Source: Paenibacillus cellulosilyticus
GTDB taxonomy: Bacteria > Bacillota > Bacilli > Paenibacillales > Paenibacillaceae
Direction of reading: 5' to 3'
NCBI RefSeq assembly: GCF_003182255.1
Contig: NZ_QGTQ01000040.1
Coordinates: 1 to 48,520, forward strand
DNA length: 48,520 nt
The notes under the pieces were generated by a model. That model ran no database searches and was not told where the DNA came from. It worked only from the letters and a program-made list of their open reading frames with translations. Below, one piece after another: positions 32,399 through 41,702 of this stretch; within the stretch, counting starts at the first letter, position 1; the number at the start of each line of letters is the position of its first letter. Made by a program: the position numbers and the translations under genes.

Positions 32399-32974
32399 AT
32401 GTTCGCAGGACACTTTGGCTTAGCCGCGTTGGTTAAGTCTAGAACCCGTAAGGTGCCATTATGGGCACTTATGGTCAGCTCACAGCTGTTGGATGTTGTA
32501 TTCATTCCTTTGGTGATGACGGGGACGGAATCGATGGATGAGACGGTGTACGGGGGCGGCTATGGAGGCGTCGTCATTCATGCGGACTATACACACTCCT
32601 TATTAGGTGCACTCTTACTTACAATCGTTGCTGCGTGCGTAGGAAGATGGATTTGGGGCAAGCAAGCCGGTGTCATCATTGGGGCTGTCGTATTCAGCCA
32701 TTGGCTGCTCGACCTTCTTGTCCATCGAGCCGACATGCCCCTATTGCCAGGAAACTGGGGCGATCTGCCTCTGCTAGGTTTCGGCCTGTGGCAGTACCCT
32801 TGGATATCGATCGCACTCGAATCGCTTCTTATTGCTGCCGGTACCTGGATGTATGCACGTACTGCACTTCAACGAGCCGGCAGAAGCAGCCGCGTTACTC
32901 CGATTATCACTTCTGCGCTGCTTGGGATCGTGCTCATTCTGCTGCTTGTATCGGACGCGGATGGCTGGTTCTAA
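32399..32974 (+). CDS. Small multi-pass membrane protein, metal-dependent-hydrolase-like
   Basis: A 191-aa protein with five or six hydrophobic segments. Conserved-looking polar residues sit in or beside membrane segments: GHFGLA near the start, DYTHSLLGA in the middle, and FSHWLLDLLVHRADMPLLP. Such His/Asp patterns occur in the membrane-bound YdjM-like hydrolase family, but activity is not established. ATG 32399 follows AAAGGAG eight bases upstream; a GTG at 32390 is less likely. It is transcribed alone and ends before a hairpin shared with the convergent aldo/keto reductase gene. Confidence 0.8.
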   Translation: MFAGHFGLAALVKSRTRKVPLWALMVSSQLLDVVFIPLVMTGTESMDETVYGGGYGGVVIHADYTHSLLGALLLTIVAACVGRWIWGKQAGVIIGAVVFSHWLLDLLVHRADMPLLPGNWGDLPLLGFGLWQYPWISIALESLLIAAGTWMYARTALQRAGRSSRVTPIITSALLGIVLILLLVSDADGWF

Positions 32975-32998
32975 GTCGGAATTCACTCGATCTATCCC

Positions 32999-33037
32999 GC
33001 AAAAAAGGCTCTGGCCGCTTCAATCGACCAGAGCCCT
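32999..33037 (-). terminator. Terminator of the aldo/keto reductase gene
   Basis: GGCTCTGG (33007-33014) and CCAGAGCC (33028-33035) form an 8-bp stem followed on the minus strand by six T. It may work in both directions for the convergent membrane-protein gene. Confidence 0.8.
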
Positions 33038-33049
33038 CCAGCTATGAAA

Positions 33050-34033
33050 TTACCAAGCGTACGCCCGCGGCGCTTCGCCGCCCGGCCCTGGGAAAATCTC
33101 GTCGAGACGCTTCAGCGTCTCCTCGTCGAGCTTCACCTCGACCACACGCAGCGTGCGTTCGAACTGCTCCATCGTACGGACGCCAATAATCGGCGCCGTT
33201 ACAGCTGGCTGTGCCAGCAGCCATGCGAGCGCAACCGTATCCTCGCGCTCCCCGAGCTCGTCGCATAGCGCGCCGAACTGCTCCAGCTGCGCCGCGTGCT
33301 TCTCCAGCCGCTTCGCATCGCCGCTCCGCTTACTGCCGCCGCCATGGCGGGCATTGCCTGCAAGCAGGCCGCCATCGAGCGGGCTCCAAGGAATGACGCC
33401 GAGTCCGAGCGCCTTCGAAGCCGGCAGCACCTCAAGCTCTGGCAGACGGCAGAGCAGGTTGTACTTATGCTGCTCGCAGACGAGACCAATGCTGCCGCGA
33501 GCCTTCGCTTCGCCTTGTGCGACAGCGATGTCCCAACCCGCGAAGTTGCTCGAGCCGACGTAGCCGATTTTGCCCTGTGCAGCGGCGATCTCGAATGCGC
33601 CCCACAGTTCTTCCCAGCTTACGCTGCGGTCGATATGGTGCATTTGGTAAAGCTCGATATGATCGGTTTGCAGCCTTCTGAGCGAGCCTTCGAGATGACG
33701 GCGGATTTTGTACGCGGATAGACCCGCTTCCCGATTCGGTCCATCCAGTGGATCATGCATATCGCCATATAGCTTCGTTGCCAGCACAGTCCGTTCGCGG
33801 CGTCCGCCGCCTTGTGCGAACCAACGGCCGATAATTTCTTCCGTCCGTCCTGCGTTCTCGCCCCAGCCATAAATGTTAGCCGTATCAAAAAAGTTGATGC
33901 CCGCGTCCAGCGCGGCGTCCATAATGCGAAATGATTCCTGCTCATCGGTATCAACACCGAAGTTCATCGTGCCAAGACAGAGACGACTTACGCGCAGACC
34001 GGACTTACCAAGCTTCGTAAATTCCATCTTCAT
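33050..34033 (-). CDS. Aldo/keto reductase
   Basis: A 327-aa cytoplasmic NADPH-dependent oxidoreductase of the AKR superfamily. The catalytic tetrad is visible: Asp in FFDTANIYG with its Tyr, Lys in LATKLYG, and His in YQMHHID. The nucleotide-binding end includes IIGVRTMEQFERTL. ATG 34033 follows AGGAGAG. It is of the YajO/YhdN-like group with broad carbonyl substrates. Single gene, divergent from the glycosyltransferase operon. Confidence 0.94.
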   Translation of the reverse strand: MKMEFTKLGKSGLRVSRLCLGTMNFGVDTDEQESFRIMDAALDAGINFFDTANIYGWGENAGRTEEIIGRWFAQGGGRRERTVLATKLYGDMHDPLDGPNREAGLSAYKIRRHLEGSLRRLQTDHIELYQMHHIDRSVSWEELWGAFEIAAAQGKIGYVGSSNFAGWDIAVAQGEAKARGSIGLVCEQHKYNLLCRLPELEVLPASKALGLGVIPWSPLDGGLLAGNARHGGGSKRSGDAKRLEKHAAQLEQFGALCDELGEREDTVALAWLLAQPAVTAPIIGVRTMEQFERTLRVVEVKLDEETLKRLDEIFPGPGGEAPRAYAW

Positions 34034-34175
34034 TTCACTCTCCTAATCTTGTATATGACAAAATGGCAATGATCACCTCGCTATAATAGCACAGTGTAAT
34101 CTCAACCCCAAATTCAAGCACCGATAACGCTCCGATGACAATTGCATCGTATACTCCGTGCAGGAGGTGTGTCGC

Positions 34176-35339
34176 ATGCTAGCCGGTCGCATTCTGATTA
34201 TTTACGCTTCGTATGGAGATGGCCATCTGCAAGCTGCCCGTGCCATCCGCGATGCGCTGCAGCGCCAGGGCATTGAAGCGAGCCGCATTAGGCTCGTCGA
34301 CCTGATGGCTCAGGCCAGCCCGCTGCTGAATGAAGTATCCCGCCGTTTCTACATGCACAGCTACTCGAAGCTGCCGACACTTTATGGCTGGGTCTACGAC
34401 CGAACGAGACCGATGAAGCACGACTCGTTGTTCGGAGGCTGGCTCCATTCCTTCGGCAAAGAAAAGCTGCGACGCTTACTGCTGACCGAACGCCCCGATG
34501 CTGTTGTTTATACATTCCCCGTATTCGCTGCTCCTGCCTCTCGTACAAAAGCGTACCCTCATGTCCCAACTTCTGCTGTTGTAACCGACTTCGACCTTCA
34601 CTGCCGCTGGGTGCATCCGCATGTGGACCGCTACTTCGTGGCTACTGCCGAATTAAAAACTGAATTAGTGAAGCTCGGAATCGCCGATCGCCGTATTACT
34701 GTGAGCGGTATTCCGATTAAGCCAAGCTTTGCTGAACTCCAGCCTAATCCGCAATGGTATGCCAAATACGGTTTCCCTGAAGATCGCCCTATCGTCCTCG
34801 TCATGGCTGGCGCCGCTGGCGTCATGCCGGATGTACCGGAGGTATGCGAAGCCTTGCTGGAGGACAAAGCTGTTCATATCGCACTCGTATGCGGTCGCAA
34901 TGAAACGCTGGCCGCCTCGCTTCGCATTCGATTTCAACATCAACTAGCGGAAACCGGCGGACGACTGCATCTGTTCGGCTATGTGGAGACCATACATGAG
35001 CTGATGGCGATTGCAGACTGTCTTGTCACGAAGCCGGGCGGCATCACGTTGTCCGAAGGACTTGCAGCCGGCTTGCCGCTGTTCATCTACCGTCCCGTGC
35101 CCGGGCAGGAGAAGCACAATGCCCTCTTCTTGCACAGCAAGGGCGCTGCTCAGATTGCCCGTCACCCGCAGGAGCTCAGCGCCGCTATTCGGTCGCTGCT
35201 GCATAATCCGATACAATTGGCTGTCCATCGACAGGCGGCACGCGCGCTCGGCCGCAGCGGAGCGGCCGATACGGTTGCTTTGGATATTTTGCAACAATGT
35301 CTTATAATGGAAGAGGCGTCCTCTCCTACTCATTATTGA
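34176..35339 (+). CDS. Glycosyltransferase, diglucosyl-diacylglycerol/MGDG synthase type (UgtP-like)
   Basis: A 387-aa GT28-type enzyme. The N-terminal MGDG-synthase domain begins IIYASYGDGHLQAARAI with the GDGH motif; the C-terminal nucleotide-sugar half has VTKPGGITLSEGLAAGLPLFIYRPVPGQEKHN, where Pro-Gly-Gly and Gln-Glu contact the donor. The family transfers glucose or galactose from UDP-sugars to diacylglycerol at the membrane, or GlcNAc in MurG relatives. The start at 34176 is set by AGGAGGTG; a GTG at 34158 is rejected. It heads a four-gene run with 25-, 15- and 19-bp gaps (MFS, VTT, zinc-ribbon protein). Confidence 0.9.
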   Translation: MLAGRILIIYASYGDGHLQAARAIRDALQRQGIEASRIRLVDLMAQASPLLNEVSRRFYMHSYSKLPTLYGWVYDRTRPMKHDSLFGGWLHSFGKEKLRRLLLTERPDAVVYTFPVFAAPASRTKAYPHVPTSAVVTDFDLHCRWVHPHVDRYFVATAELKTELVKLGIADRRITVSGIPIKPSFAELQPNPQWYAKYGFPEDRPIVLVMAGAAGVMPDVPEVCEALLEDKAVHIALVCGRNETLAASLRIRFQHQLAETGGRLHLFGYVETIHELMAIADCLVTKPGGITLSEGLAAGLPLFIYRPVPGQEKHNALFLHSKGAAQIARHPQELSAAIRSLLHNPIQLAVHRQAARALGRSGAADTVALDILQQCLIMEEASSPTHY

Positions 35340-35364
35340 AGTACTTCTTGAAGGAGCTTTTGCC

Positions 35365-36561
35365 GTGATTACAGCTGTCCGATGGTTCAACGCGGAGAAT
35401 CTACTATTCTCCGCTATTCTGTTTCTTGTCGAGTTCATCCGAGGCGCAGGCGTCATCAGCTTCATGCCGATTTACGGAGAGAAGACGCTTGGATTATCGC
35501 TGGATGTCATCGGAATTGCCGTTACGGCCCACTACGTAACCGATACGATACTGAAGTTAATTATCGGCTATTTGCTCGATCGTATTTCCGCCCGAATCGT
35601 CGTTCAGGTCGGTCTTGCGCTTACGACTGCGGGCATCGCGATGCTGCCTTACAGCCATAGCCCCTGGATGTTCATCCTTGCATCCGCCTTGTTCGGTATC
35701 GGTATTTCGCCGATCTGGATTGTCTGTCTCACCCGCGTATCCAACGAGAGACGCGCAACACAGATGGGTTATCTGTATACGGTTTGGTTCATCGGACTTG
35801 GCGCAGGCCCAATCGTCGCCAATGTGCTGCTCGATTACACGCAGTTCGGCACCTATATGATGCTGTTGATCGCCTCCGTTGCTGCACTCGCATTGTCGCT
35901 TCTCATGAAGCCGGGACGCGCTGCGGGCGTGGCGACGATTCCATTCATGGAGCAGCTAAGCATCCTTCAGCGCAAGCTTCGCCAGATGCGGCTTCTGCTG
36001 CCGGGCATGGTTCTGCAGACGACTGGTGCCAGCATGCTCGTGCCGGTGCTGCCAAGCTTCGCCACTGATCATTTGAACCTAACCGGCGCTCAATATTCGC
36101 TGCTTCTTATCATTGGAGGAGGCTTCACCGTTGGAGGATTAATGCCGCTTGGCCGACTAGCAGACAAGCTTGGCGGGAAGAAGTGGTTCCTCGTTGTCGG
36201 CTTCGCCTGCTTCGGGATCATGCTCTACTCGCTCGCATTGACGCCTTCATTCTGGCAATGCCTGCTGCTCGCAGCCATACTCGGACTTTCGTATGCCGCC
36301 GTCCTTCCCGCCTGGAATGCCCTTCTCGCTTCCTATGTACCTGTCAAACAGCAGGGGCTTGGCTGGGGATTGTTCTCGACGGTTGAAGGAATTGGTGTTA
36401 TGATCGGGCCAATCGTAGGCGGCGTTATTGCATCGCGGATCGGCGTACCGGCGGTGGTCTGGTACAGCGCCGCGCTGTTTGGGCTAATCGGCCTCTTCTA
36501 CTTGTGGTTTCCGTTTCATCGTTTCACAGAGTTGCAAAGCGATTCACGCAAGAAAGGATAA
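35365..36561 (+). CDS. MFS transporter
   Basis: A 398-aa major facilitator with about 12 membrane segments. The loop 2-3 motif (GYLLDRISARIVVQVG) and its repeat in the second half (GRLADKLGGKKWFLVVG) fit the drug:H+ antiporter-like group. The start is GTG 35365, preceded by GAAGGAG. It follows the glycosyltransferase by 25 bp. Substrate unknown; a lipid or lipid-linked sugar is possible given the neighbour. Confidence 0.92.
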   Translation: MITAVRWFNAENLLFSAILFLVEFIRGAGVISFMPIYGEKTLGLSLDVIGIAVTAHYVTDTILKLIIGYLLDRISARIVVQVGLALTTAGIAMLPYSHSPWMFILASALFGIGISPIWIVCLTRVSNERRATQMGYLYTVWFIGLGAGPIVANVLLDYTQFGTYMMLLIASVAALALSLLMKPGRAAGVATIPFMEQLSILQRKLRQMRLLLPGMVLQTTGASMLVPVLPSFATDHLNLTGAQYSLLLIIGGGFTVGGLMPLGRLADKLGGKKWFLVVGFACFGIMLYSLALTPSFWQCLLLAAILGLSYAAVLPAWNALLASYVPVKQQGLGWGLFSTVEGIGVMIGPIVGGVIASRIGVPAVVWYSAALFGLIGLFYLWFPFHRFTELQSDSRKKG

Positions 36562-36576
36562 GGTGAAGTTATCAGC

Positions 36577-37182
36577 ATGAGTCAATGGCAAGATTGGCTG
36601 CATCATCTCAAAACACTCGATCTCGAGCATATGGAGCGTACGCTTCGCAGCTACTCAGCGTACGGACCGCTGCCTGGATTGCTCATGCCGATCGCGGAAG
36701 CGCTCATACCTGCGCTTCCGCTCATTGTCATCGTCGCAGCCAATGCCAACATTTACGGGTTATGGTATGGCTTCCTATTGTCCTGGATCGGCGCTACGAT
36801 CGGGGCTAACATCGTGTTCTGGCTTGCCCGCAAGCTTGGCCGACGACTGGGAGGCTGGTTCCGAAGACGGTTCCCCAAGTCGCAGCGTTTCTTCGATTGG
36901 GTCGAGCATAGAGGGTTCACGCCATTGTTTCTATTGGCCTGCTTCCCATTCACGCCATCCGCACTCATTAATATTGTTGCAGGGCTAAGCAAGCTGCCAT
37001 TCCAGACGTTCTTCTTCGCCACATTGCTTGGCAAATCCGTCATGATTTTCAGTATCTCGATCGTCAGTGCCGACATCTCCAGTCTCGGACGCCAGCCATG
37101 GCGGATCTTCGTGTTGATTACGGTACTGGCCGTCATGTGGTTCTTAGGCAAGCAGCTGGAACGCAAATACGCGCTCAAATGA
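36577..37182 (+). CDS. VTT-domain (TVP38/DedA-like) membrane protein
   Basis: A 201-aa membrane protein with the VTT fold: a re-entrant helix with PIAEALIPALPLIVIV, the GANIVFWLARKLGRR segment, and the FPFTPSALINIVAGLSK re-entrant loop. Relatives in Bacillus (YtxB/YdjZ/DedA groups) move phospholipids or undecaprenyl phosphate between leaflets. ATG 36577, 15 bp after the MFS gene, in the same operon. Confidence 0.9.
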   Translation: MSQWQDWLHHLKTLDLEHMERTLRSYSAYGPLPGLLMPIAEALIPALPLIVIVAANANIYGLWYGFLLSWIGATIGANIVFWLARKLGRRLGGWFRRRFPKSQRFFDWVEHRGFTPLFLLACFPFTPSALINIVAGLSKLPFQTFFFATLLGKSVMIFSISIVSADISSLGRQPWRIFVLITVLAVMWFLGKQLERKYALK

Positions 37183-37201
37183 AAGGGAGTCGACCCCACC
37201 A

Positions 37202-37534
37202 ATGACGATGAGCATCAACTGGTTCTCAGTTGGCGCGACCTCCCTCGTGCTGCTGCTGACCTGTGGCCTGCTAGGGGCCATGTTCTTAATCATTAAGCTA
37301 TCATCCGATGATTCAGGTAAATATAAGGTAATCAAGGACATGGTCGAGACGTTGTTCGAGACGCCTGCCCACCTTCGCTCGAGCCCAGCCGCTAAAAGCG
37401 AAGCCGACAACAAAGAAGCGGCCGCACAATCGGCGGCCGCCTTGGAACCATTCGTGGAAGCTTGTCCCGCTTGTGGCGACACTGTAACGGAATCGCACAA
37501 AGAATGCCCCTCATGCGGCTTGCGGCTGCAATGA
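37202..37534 (+). CDS. Small membrane protein with C-terminal zinc ribbon
   Basis: A 110-aa protein. One transmembrane helix (about 8-32, VGATSLVLLLTCGLLGAMFLII) is followed by an Ala/Lys/Glu-rich linker and a CPACG...CPSCG zinc ribbon (about 90-107) facing the cytoplasm. ATG 37202 or 37208 is possible; the AAAGGGAG site is rather far. Last gene of the glycosyltransferase operon. Family not recognised beyond the zinc ribbon. Confidence 0.8.
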   Translation: MTMSINWFSVGATSLVLLLTCGLLGAMFLIIKLSSDDSGKYKVIKDMVETLFETPAHLRSSPAAKSEADNKEAAAQSAAALEPFVEACPACGDTVTESHKECPSCGLRLQ

Positions 37535-37748
37535 TCGTTACGGATTTCCTGCCTTCATTTTGCGCCGATGCCCATTCGGTATAAGCTTATTGGCTCCTCC
37601 CTTCCCGACAAATGTCGTACAAGCCCAATTCCCTCTTCCGTGTGCGTCAGCCGTTATAAATTAGCGTCTGTTGTGGCACACTGTTGAAGCAGCTTCCGAA
37701 GCGCTGGTGAAGACCAGCCATGCCATCATGGAAGGAGAATATCCAAGT

Positions 37749-37892
37749 ATGTCCGGCAAATTGCCATCTGACAAACAGAAATCAGCACGTAAACAACAAT
37801 CGCTAGCCGATCGGGGCCAGGCCAATAAGTCAACAGCGAGCGAACTTCAATCTGAAGCAGACAGCGCGGCCGTTCCTAAACACGGGCTGTGA
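37749..37892 (+). CDS. Small hydrophilic protein, unknown
   Basis: A 47-aa peptide from ATG 37749 (MSGKLPSDKQKSARKQQ...), Lys/Gln/Ala-rich and without hydrophobic parts. GAAGGAGAA lies upstream at slightly long spacing. Size and composition recall small acid-soluble spore proteins of the minor types, but no family signature is seen. An upstream extension to 37671 is possible but lacks an RBS. Confidence 0.4.
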   Translation: MSGKLPSDKQKSARKQQSLADRGQANKSTASELQSEADSAAVPKHGL

Positions 37893-37970
37893 GCCTGATA
37901 TGGAAGGTCATCGCAAGGCTGGCAGCGATGGTGCTGTATTCGGGCGAGTAGCACGAAGGAGGATATCCGT

Positions 37971-38264
37971 ATGAGTCGTGACAATCAGCATAATAAGATG
38001 GGGCCAATCTCCGGCGAACAGGTTGAAGTAGAAGGCGTATATCGCAACGAATGGGGCCGCGAAGAGAAAATGGAGCGCGGTCAGCTGTTCCCCTCCGATC
38101 CGATGCTCGGTAATACGGAATGGGAACTGGTCGAGCTGGACTTTGATAACCATCATAAAGGTCACACGGACCCGCGGCTCGTGCCGCATGACGATGACGA
38201 TAATCCGGAGGCGCATATGCAGCATCCGCGGCGCCATCCTGAGGATACACGCTCGGAGAAATAA
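37971..38264 (+). CDS. Conserved-looking acidic/His-rich hypothetical protein
   Basis: A 97-aa soluble protein with a strong GAAGGAGGATA site. The N-terminal part (ISGEQVEVEGVYRNEWGREE) looks like a small beta-type domain. The middle (FPSDPMLGNTEWEL) is followed by a His/Asp-rich tail (NHHKGHTDPRLVPHDDDD) that might bind metal. Function not recognised. Its transcript ends at the hairpin at 38284-38334. Confidence 0.75.
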   Translation: MSRDNQHNKMGPISGEQVEVEGVYRNEWGREEKMERGQLFPSDPMLGNTEWELVELDFDNHHKGHTDPRLVPHDDDDNPEAHMQHPRRHPEDTRSEK

Positions 38265-38283
38265 ATACTTGATCACGGCAAAC

Positions 38284-38334
38284 AAAAGCCCCGTCTATTC
38301 CGCTCTTTAACAGAGCTGGAACAGACGGGGCTTT
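38284..38334. terminator. Bidirectional terminator between convergent genes
   Basis: AAAGCCCCGTCT and AGACGGGGCTTT pair around a second small stem (CGCTCT...AGAGCT-like). It is flanked by A on one side and T on the other, and serves the 97-aa gene on plus and the histidine kinase gene on minus. Confidence 0.85.
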
Positions 38335-38361
38335 GCCGTGCTGCGATCCACCATCTATCGA

Positions 38362-40239
38362 CTATGTGCTGCGCTCGCGTGTACTCATGCCCATCTGCGG
38401 GGGCCATGGCACAACGCGCAGCACCGTATCTGATGCAGCCCGCTGAGGAGACTGCTCTTCGGCAGGCATATGATCCAGCTTATTCGCTGGCGGCGCTGCG
38501 TAAGGCAGCGAAATCGTGAAGACCGCCCCTTCTCCAACCTCGCTATGGGCCTGAACGGTGCCTTGATGGTTATCGATGATTTTGTACGTGACCATGAGAC
38601 CTAACCCTGTCCCCTTATCCTTCGTCGTATAGAACGGCTGCCCCATCTTGGACAGCTGCTCCTGCGAGATGCCCGGCCCTTCATCCGCAATTCGTATCAG
38701 GACCATATCTTCCTCCCGCTTGCAGACGACGGATATGGTCCCGCCATCGATCATCGCCTCAATCGCGTTCTTCAGTATATTAATAAAGACTTGTTTGATC
38801 TGGTTCTCCACACCGAATATCCAGAGCGGCTCCACGCCAGCATCAACCGATATTTGCGTATTGTGGAGCGCAGCCTGTGCTTCGAGCAGCGTCACCACAT
38901 CGTACAAGACGCGTCTTGTATCTTGATGCGTCAGATCATACACCTGCGGCTTCGACAACATAAGCATCTCGCTGACGATGGATTCAATTCGTGTCAGCTC
39001 CGACTTCATAATATCGAAGTAGTTCTTGCCGCTTCCCCGTCCGGAGGAAATAAGCTGCAGGAATCCCTTCAGCGAAGTGAGCGGATTGCGAATTTCATGC
39101 GCAATGCCCGCGGCCAGCTGGCCTGCCACATACAGCTTCTCGGAATTGATCAACAGCTCCTCGTTCTTCTTCCGCTCCGAGATGTCTCGAATAATAATTT
39201 GGAAAGCGGGTTGATTGTGCATCGACGTTGGCGCTAGTACGATCTCGCTATACAACCGCTTGCCGGTGACAGTGAACCATTCGAGCTCAACGGGACCGTA
39301 TGTTTTACCTGGCTCCAGCGTTCCGATGTAGCCTGCCATCTCTTCATGATGCTTCGGATCGAGGAACAAATAGATCGACTTGCCGACCATCTCTTCCGGC
39401 GAGGATGCATTGAACATCACAAGTCCAGAGCGGTTCACATACTCCCAATGATTGCCGCTCAGCACGGCGATCATGTCGATGGAATTCTCGACAATCAGCT
39501 TATAGCGTTGATCCGCAAGCCGGAAACGCCGATCGGTTACTCGCGTCATAAGACTAATAACAAGGATCGTCAACGTCGCAGCGCCCAGCACAACAGCGAG
39601 TACAATATAAAATTCATTAAGACGCTCGCTTGTCATGACCTCGCTGTACCGAATGACCAGCCCCCTCATGCCGAGCATATGCATCATCATACAAGAGCTG
39701 CCGAGGACAATGCTCGCCGGCCAGACTGACGTCTCCATATTCGTCTCATGGAGCAGCAGGGCGATCATTGTACCAATTAACATAATCGCAAACGACAAAG
39801 AAAATAGAACCGGGTCAAAATCAATGGATAGGAACGAGGAGGACAATCTGCTCAAATAATGTAACGACAGTGCCCCTAAGCTGAGCAGCACCGCCGCCGT
39901 AAAAATCCGCAAAGAAAAGTATGGAATCCGCTCCGTACCAATAACTAGGAATGCGAAATAAGCAAGCCCCGCCGCTACAAGGAGTGTCAGCAGCATTTGG
40001 ACATTAATAAAAGCATATTGCTCAGTCGATAACAGCGACAAGAAGTGCATCGCCCATTGACCGATTCCGATAACAGCAGAGCCGCACAAGAGCCATATAT
40101 GACGGCGCTGGTTCTGCTCTCGCTTGAGATGGCCGATCAGCGTGAACATCGTGAAGGAAGAGAAAACGATAATGACGAACGCCAATATTAAAAATACGAG
40201 AAGCTCCGTTCTAACACTCATACCTAGGTAATCATTCAT
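38362..40239 (-). CDS. MHYT-PAS sensor histidine kinase, sporulation-kinase-like
   Basis: A 625-aa membrane kinase. Seven hydrophobic segments (about 10-240) contain MHYT-type motifs [18 protein letters not shown] and [14 protein letters not shown] domain follows (about 250-370), then HisKA with phospho-acceptor His in [18 protein letters not shown], then HATPase with N box ([10 protein letters not shown]), G1 (ADEGPGI) and G2 ([13 protein letters not shown]). The HisKA-HATPase is of the KinA/KinB/KinC sporulation type that feeds Spo0F. ATG 40239 is chosen since a sigma-H-type promoter at 40283-40311 covers the alternative TTG start at 40293. Confidence 0.9.
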   Translation of the reverse strand: MNDYLGMSVRTELLVFLILAFVIIVFSSFTMFTLIGHLKREQNQRRHIWLLCGSAVIGIGQWAMHFLSLLSTEQYAFINVQMLLTLLVAAGLAYFAFLVIGTERIPYFSLRIFTAAVLLSLGALSLHYLSRLSSSFLSIDFDPVLFSLSFAIMLIGTMIALLLHETNMETSVWPASIVLGSSCMMMHMLGMRGLVIRYSEVMTSERLNEFYIVLAVVLGAATLTILVISLMTRVTDRRFRLADQRYKLIVENSIDMIAVLSGNHWEYVNRSGLVMFNASSPEEMVGKSIYLFLDPKHHEEMAGYIGTLEPGKTYGPVELEWFTVTGKRLYSEIVLAPTSMHNQPAFQIIIRDISERKKNEELLINSEKLYVAGQLAAGIAHEIRNPLTSLKGFLQLISSGRGSGKNYFDIMKSELTRIESIVSEMLMLSKPQVYDLTHQDTRRVLYDVVTLLEAQAALHNTQISVDAGVEPLWIFGVENQIKQVFINILKNAIEAMIDGGTISVVCKREEDMVLIRIADEGPGISQEQLSKMGQPFYTTKDKGTGLGLMVTYKIIDNHQGTVQAHSEVGEGAVFTISLPYAAPPANKLDHMPAEEQSPQRAASDTVLRVVPWPPQMGMSTRERST

Positions 40240-40282
40240 AGATAGCCACAAACCTTCTTCACTGAGTCTAGTCGCTTCGTTA

Positions 40283-40311
40283 CAATTCGACAATTTTCCA
40301 TATAATCCTTT
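40283..40311 (-). promoter_or_regulatory. Sigma-H-type promoter of the MHYT kinase gene
   Basis: On the minus strand AAAGGATTA (40303-40311), 11 bp, then GTCGAATTG (40283-40291) fits the sigma-H consensus RNAGGAWWW-(11-12)-RNNGAATWW. KinA of B. subtilis is likewise sigma-H dependent. Confidence 0.7.
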
Positions 40312-40395
40312 TTATTTTCCAATTATTTTACATAGTACATTAGGCCTAATTATTCCGCTAGTCCCGCTTTACTTCAATTCTAGCGATCGATTCTG

Positions 40396-40423
40396 TTCGA
40401 CGGACCGGAATTGCGGGTATAAT
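40396..40423 (+). promoter_or_regulatory. Probable promoter of mscL
   Basis: TTCGAC (40396-40401), 16 bp, TATAAT (40418-40423). The -10 is consensus and lies 46 bp before the mscL start. Confidence 0.55.
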
Positions 40424-40468
40424 AGAACGAAAACCGAAGATTATGGTGGTAGGAAGGGTACGGTAGAA

Positions 40469-40954
40469 ATGAAAACATTGTTGAAAGAATTTAAGGCGTT
40501 CGCAGTAAAAGGCAACGTGATCGATCTTGCAGTCGGTGTCATTATCGGTGGCGCCTTCGGCAAAATCGTCTCCTCGATCGTTAACGATCTCATCATGCCG
40601 CCAATCGGCCTGCTCCTGGGCGGGATGAGCTTCGTCGATCTGTACATCAACCTGAATGACATCGACGAAAGCGGTACTATGTCGCTTGCACAAGCTCAAC
40701 AGAACGGCATTCCGGTCATCGCATACGGGCAGTTCATCAACGTCGTGCTCGATTTCCTGATCGTCGCGGCATCTGTGTTCCTGATGGTCAAGCTGATCAG
40801 TAAACTGCCGAAGCGTGTCGAGGAAGAGAAGCCAGCGGCACCGGCGGAGAAGGAATGCCCGTACTGCTTGTCCTCTGTACCGATTAAAGCGACTCGCTGC
40901 AAACATTGCACATCGCACCTGGAACCCTCTGTTGATGGTGGAACGGCCATTTAG
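40469..40954 (+). CDS. mscL: Large-conductance mechanosensitive channel with zinc-ribbon tail
   Basis: A 161-aa channel subunit. The N-terminal helix ([31 protein letters not shown]) and first membrane segment carry the MscL gate signature, an extracellular loop follows, then the second segment ([22 protein letters not shown]). It forms a homopentamer that opens under membrane tension to vent solutes in hypo-osmotic shock. Residues about 130-155 add a zinc ribbon ([20 protein letters not shown]) that makes it longer than the usual 120-140 aa and is missing from E. coli MscL. The next gene begins 18 bp after the stop. Confidence 0.96.
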   Translation: MKTLLKEFKAFAVKGNVIDLAVGVIIGGAFGKIVSSIVNDLIMPPIGLLLGGMSFVDLYINLNDIDESGTMSLAQAQQNGIPVIAYGQFINVVLDFLIVAASVFLMVKLISKLPKRVEEEKPAAPAEKECPYCLSSVPIKATRCKHCTSHLEPSVDGGTAI

Positions 40955-40972
40955 AAGGAGTGAAGGCAATAC

Positions 40973-41614
40973 ATGAAAGCTGAGCTATTCGATATATTCG
41001 ATGAGGGCATGAATCTGATCGGTCAAGCGACAAGAGCGGAAGCCCATGCGAAGGGCTATTGGCATCAGACGTTTCACTGCTGGCTGACCCGGCGCGAGGG
41101 CGAACAACGCTTCGTCCAGTTTCAGCTCCGTACAGCAACCAAGGATACCAATCCGAGCTGCTACGACATTACAGCAGCAGGTCATCTGTCCGCGGGCGAG
41201 ACGGTCGCTCAAGCCGTGCGCGAGCTCGAAGAAGAGCTTGGCGTAGCAGTGCCATTCGAGCAGCTTGTCCCGATTCTGCGCTGGCAGGAGGAAGACGAAG
41301 GCGAAGCGAATGGTGTTCCTTACATCGACCGTGAATTCAGCCATGTGTTCGGTCTCGTATGGGACGAGCCGCTGGCAGCGATGCGCCTGCAGGTCGATGA
41401 GGTTGCCGGTCTCTATGAAGCGGAGCTGAGCGATATGATCGCCTTGTTCGCGGGGCAGATCGAAGCCGTTGAAGCTTCCGGCATTATGGTTCAAGAGAGC
41501 GACAGCGGCAGCGTGAATGTCGCCAGCCATACGACGGTTCGTGCATCACAATTCGTGCCGCGCGATCCGGCCTACTACATTCAAGTGCTCCGCGCCTTGC
41601 AGGAGCTTACTTAA
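40973..41614 (+). CDS. Nudix hydrolase
   Basis: A 213-aa cytoplasmic hydrolase with a full Nudix box, GHLSAGETVAQAVRELEEELGV (Gx5Ex7REUxEExGU), preceded by the IPP-isomerase-like N-terminal strands (YWHQTFHCWLTRR) seen in YfcD-type members. It hydrolyses a nucleoside-diphosphate-linked compound that cannot be named from sequence. ATG 40973 follows GAAGGAG; probably co-transcribed with mscL. It ends at a strong palindromic terminator. Confidence 0.93.
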   Translation: MKAELFDIFDEGMNLIGQATRAEAHAKGYWHQTFHCWLTRREGEQRFVQFQLRTATKDTNPSCYDITAAGHLSAGETVAQAVRELEEELGVAVPFEQLVPILRWQEEDEGEANGVPYIDREFSHVFGLVWDEPLAAMRLQVDEVAGLYEAELSDMIALFAGQIEAVEASGIMVQESDSGSVNVASHTTVRASQFVPRDPAYYIQVLRALQELT

Positions 41615-41647
41615 TTAAGCACTTATTATTTTGCGCAGTACACAAAG

Positions 41648-41688
41648 AAACCGGAGCATGCAGCTGCATGCTCCGGTTTTATTTTTCA
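41648..41688. terminator. Bidirectional palindromic terminator
   Basis: A perfect 32-bp palindrome (AAACCGGAGCATGCAG and its complement, 41648-41679) followed by TTATTTTT serves the Nudix gene and the convergent tyrosinase-like gene. Confidence 0.9.
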
Positions 41689-41702
41689 GCCAAGAAGATC
41701 GT

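Noticed and set aside
37671-37748. Upstream extension of the 47-aa small protein
   Set aside because: No RBS before 37671, whereas GAAGGAG precedes the ATG at 37749.
40239-40293. TTG start at 40293 for the MHYT kinase
   Set aside because: The sigma-H-type promoter elements overlap this position, so the transcript would begin at or after it; the MHYT domain starts naturally from ATG 40239.
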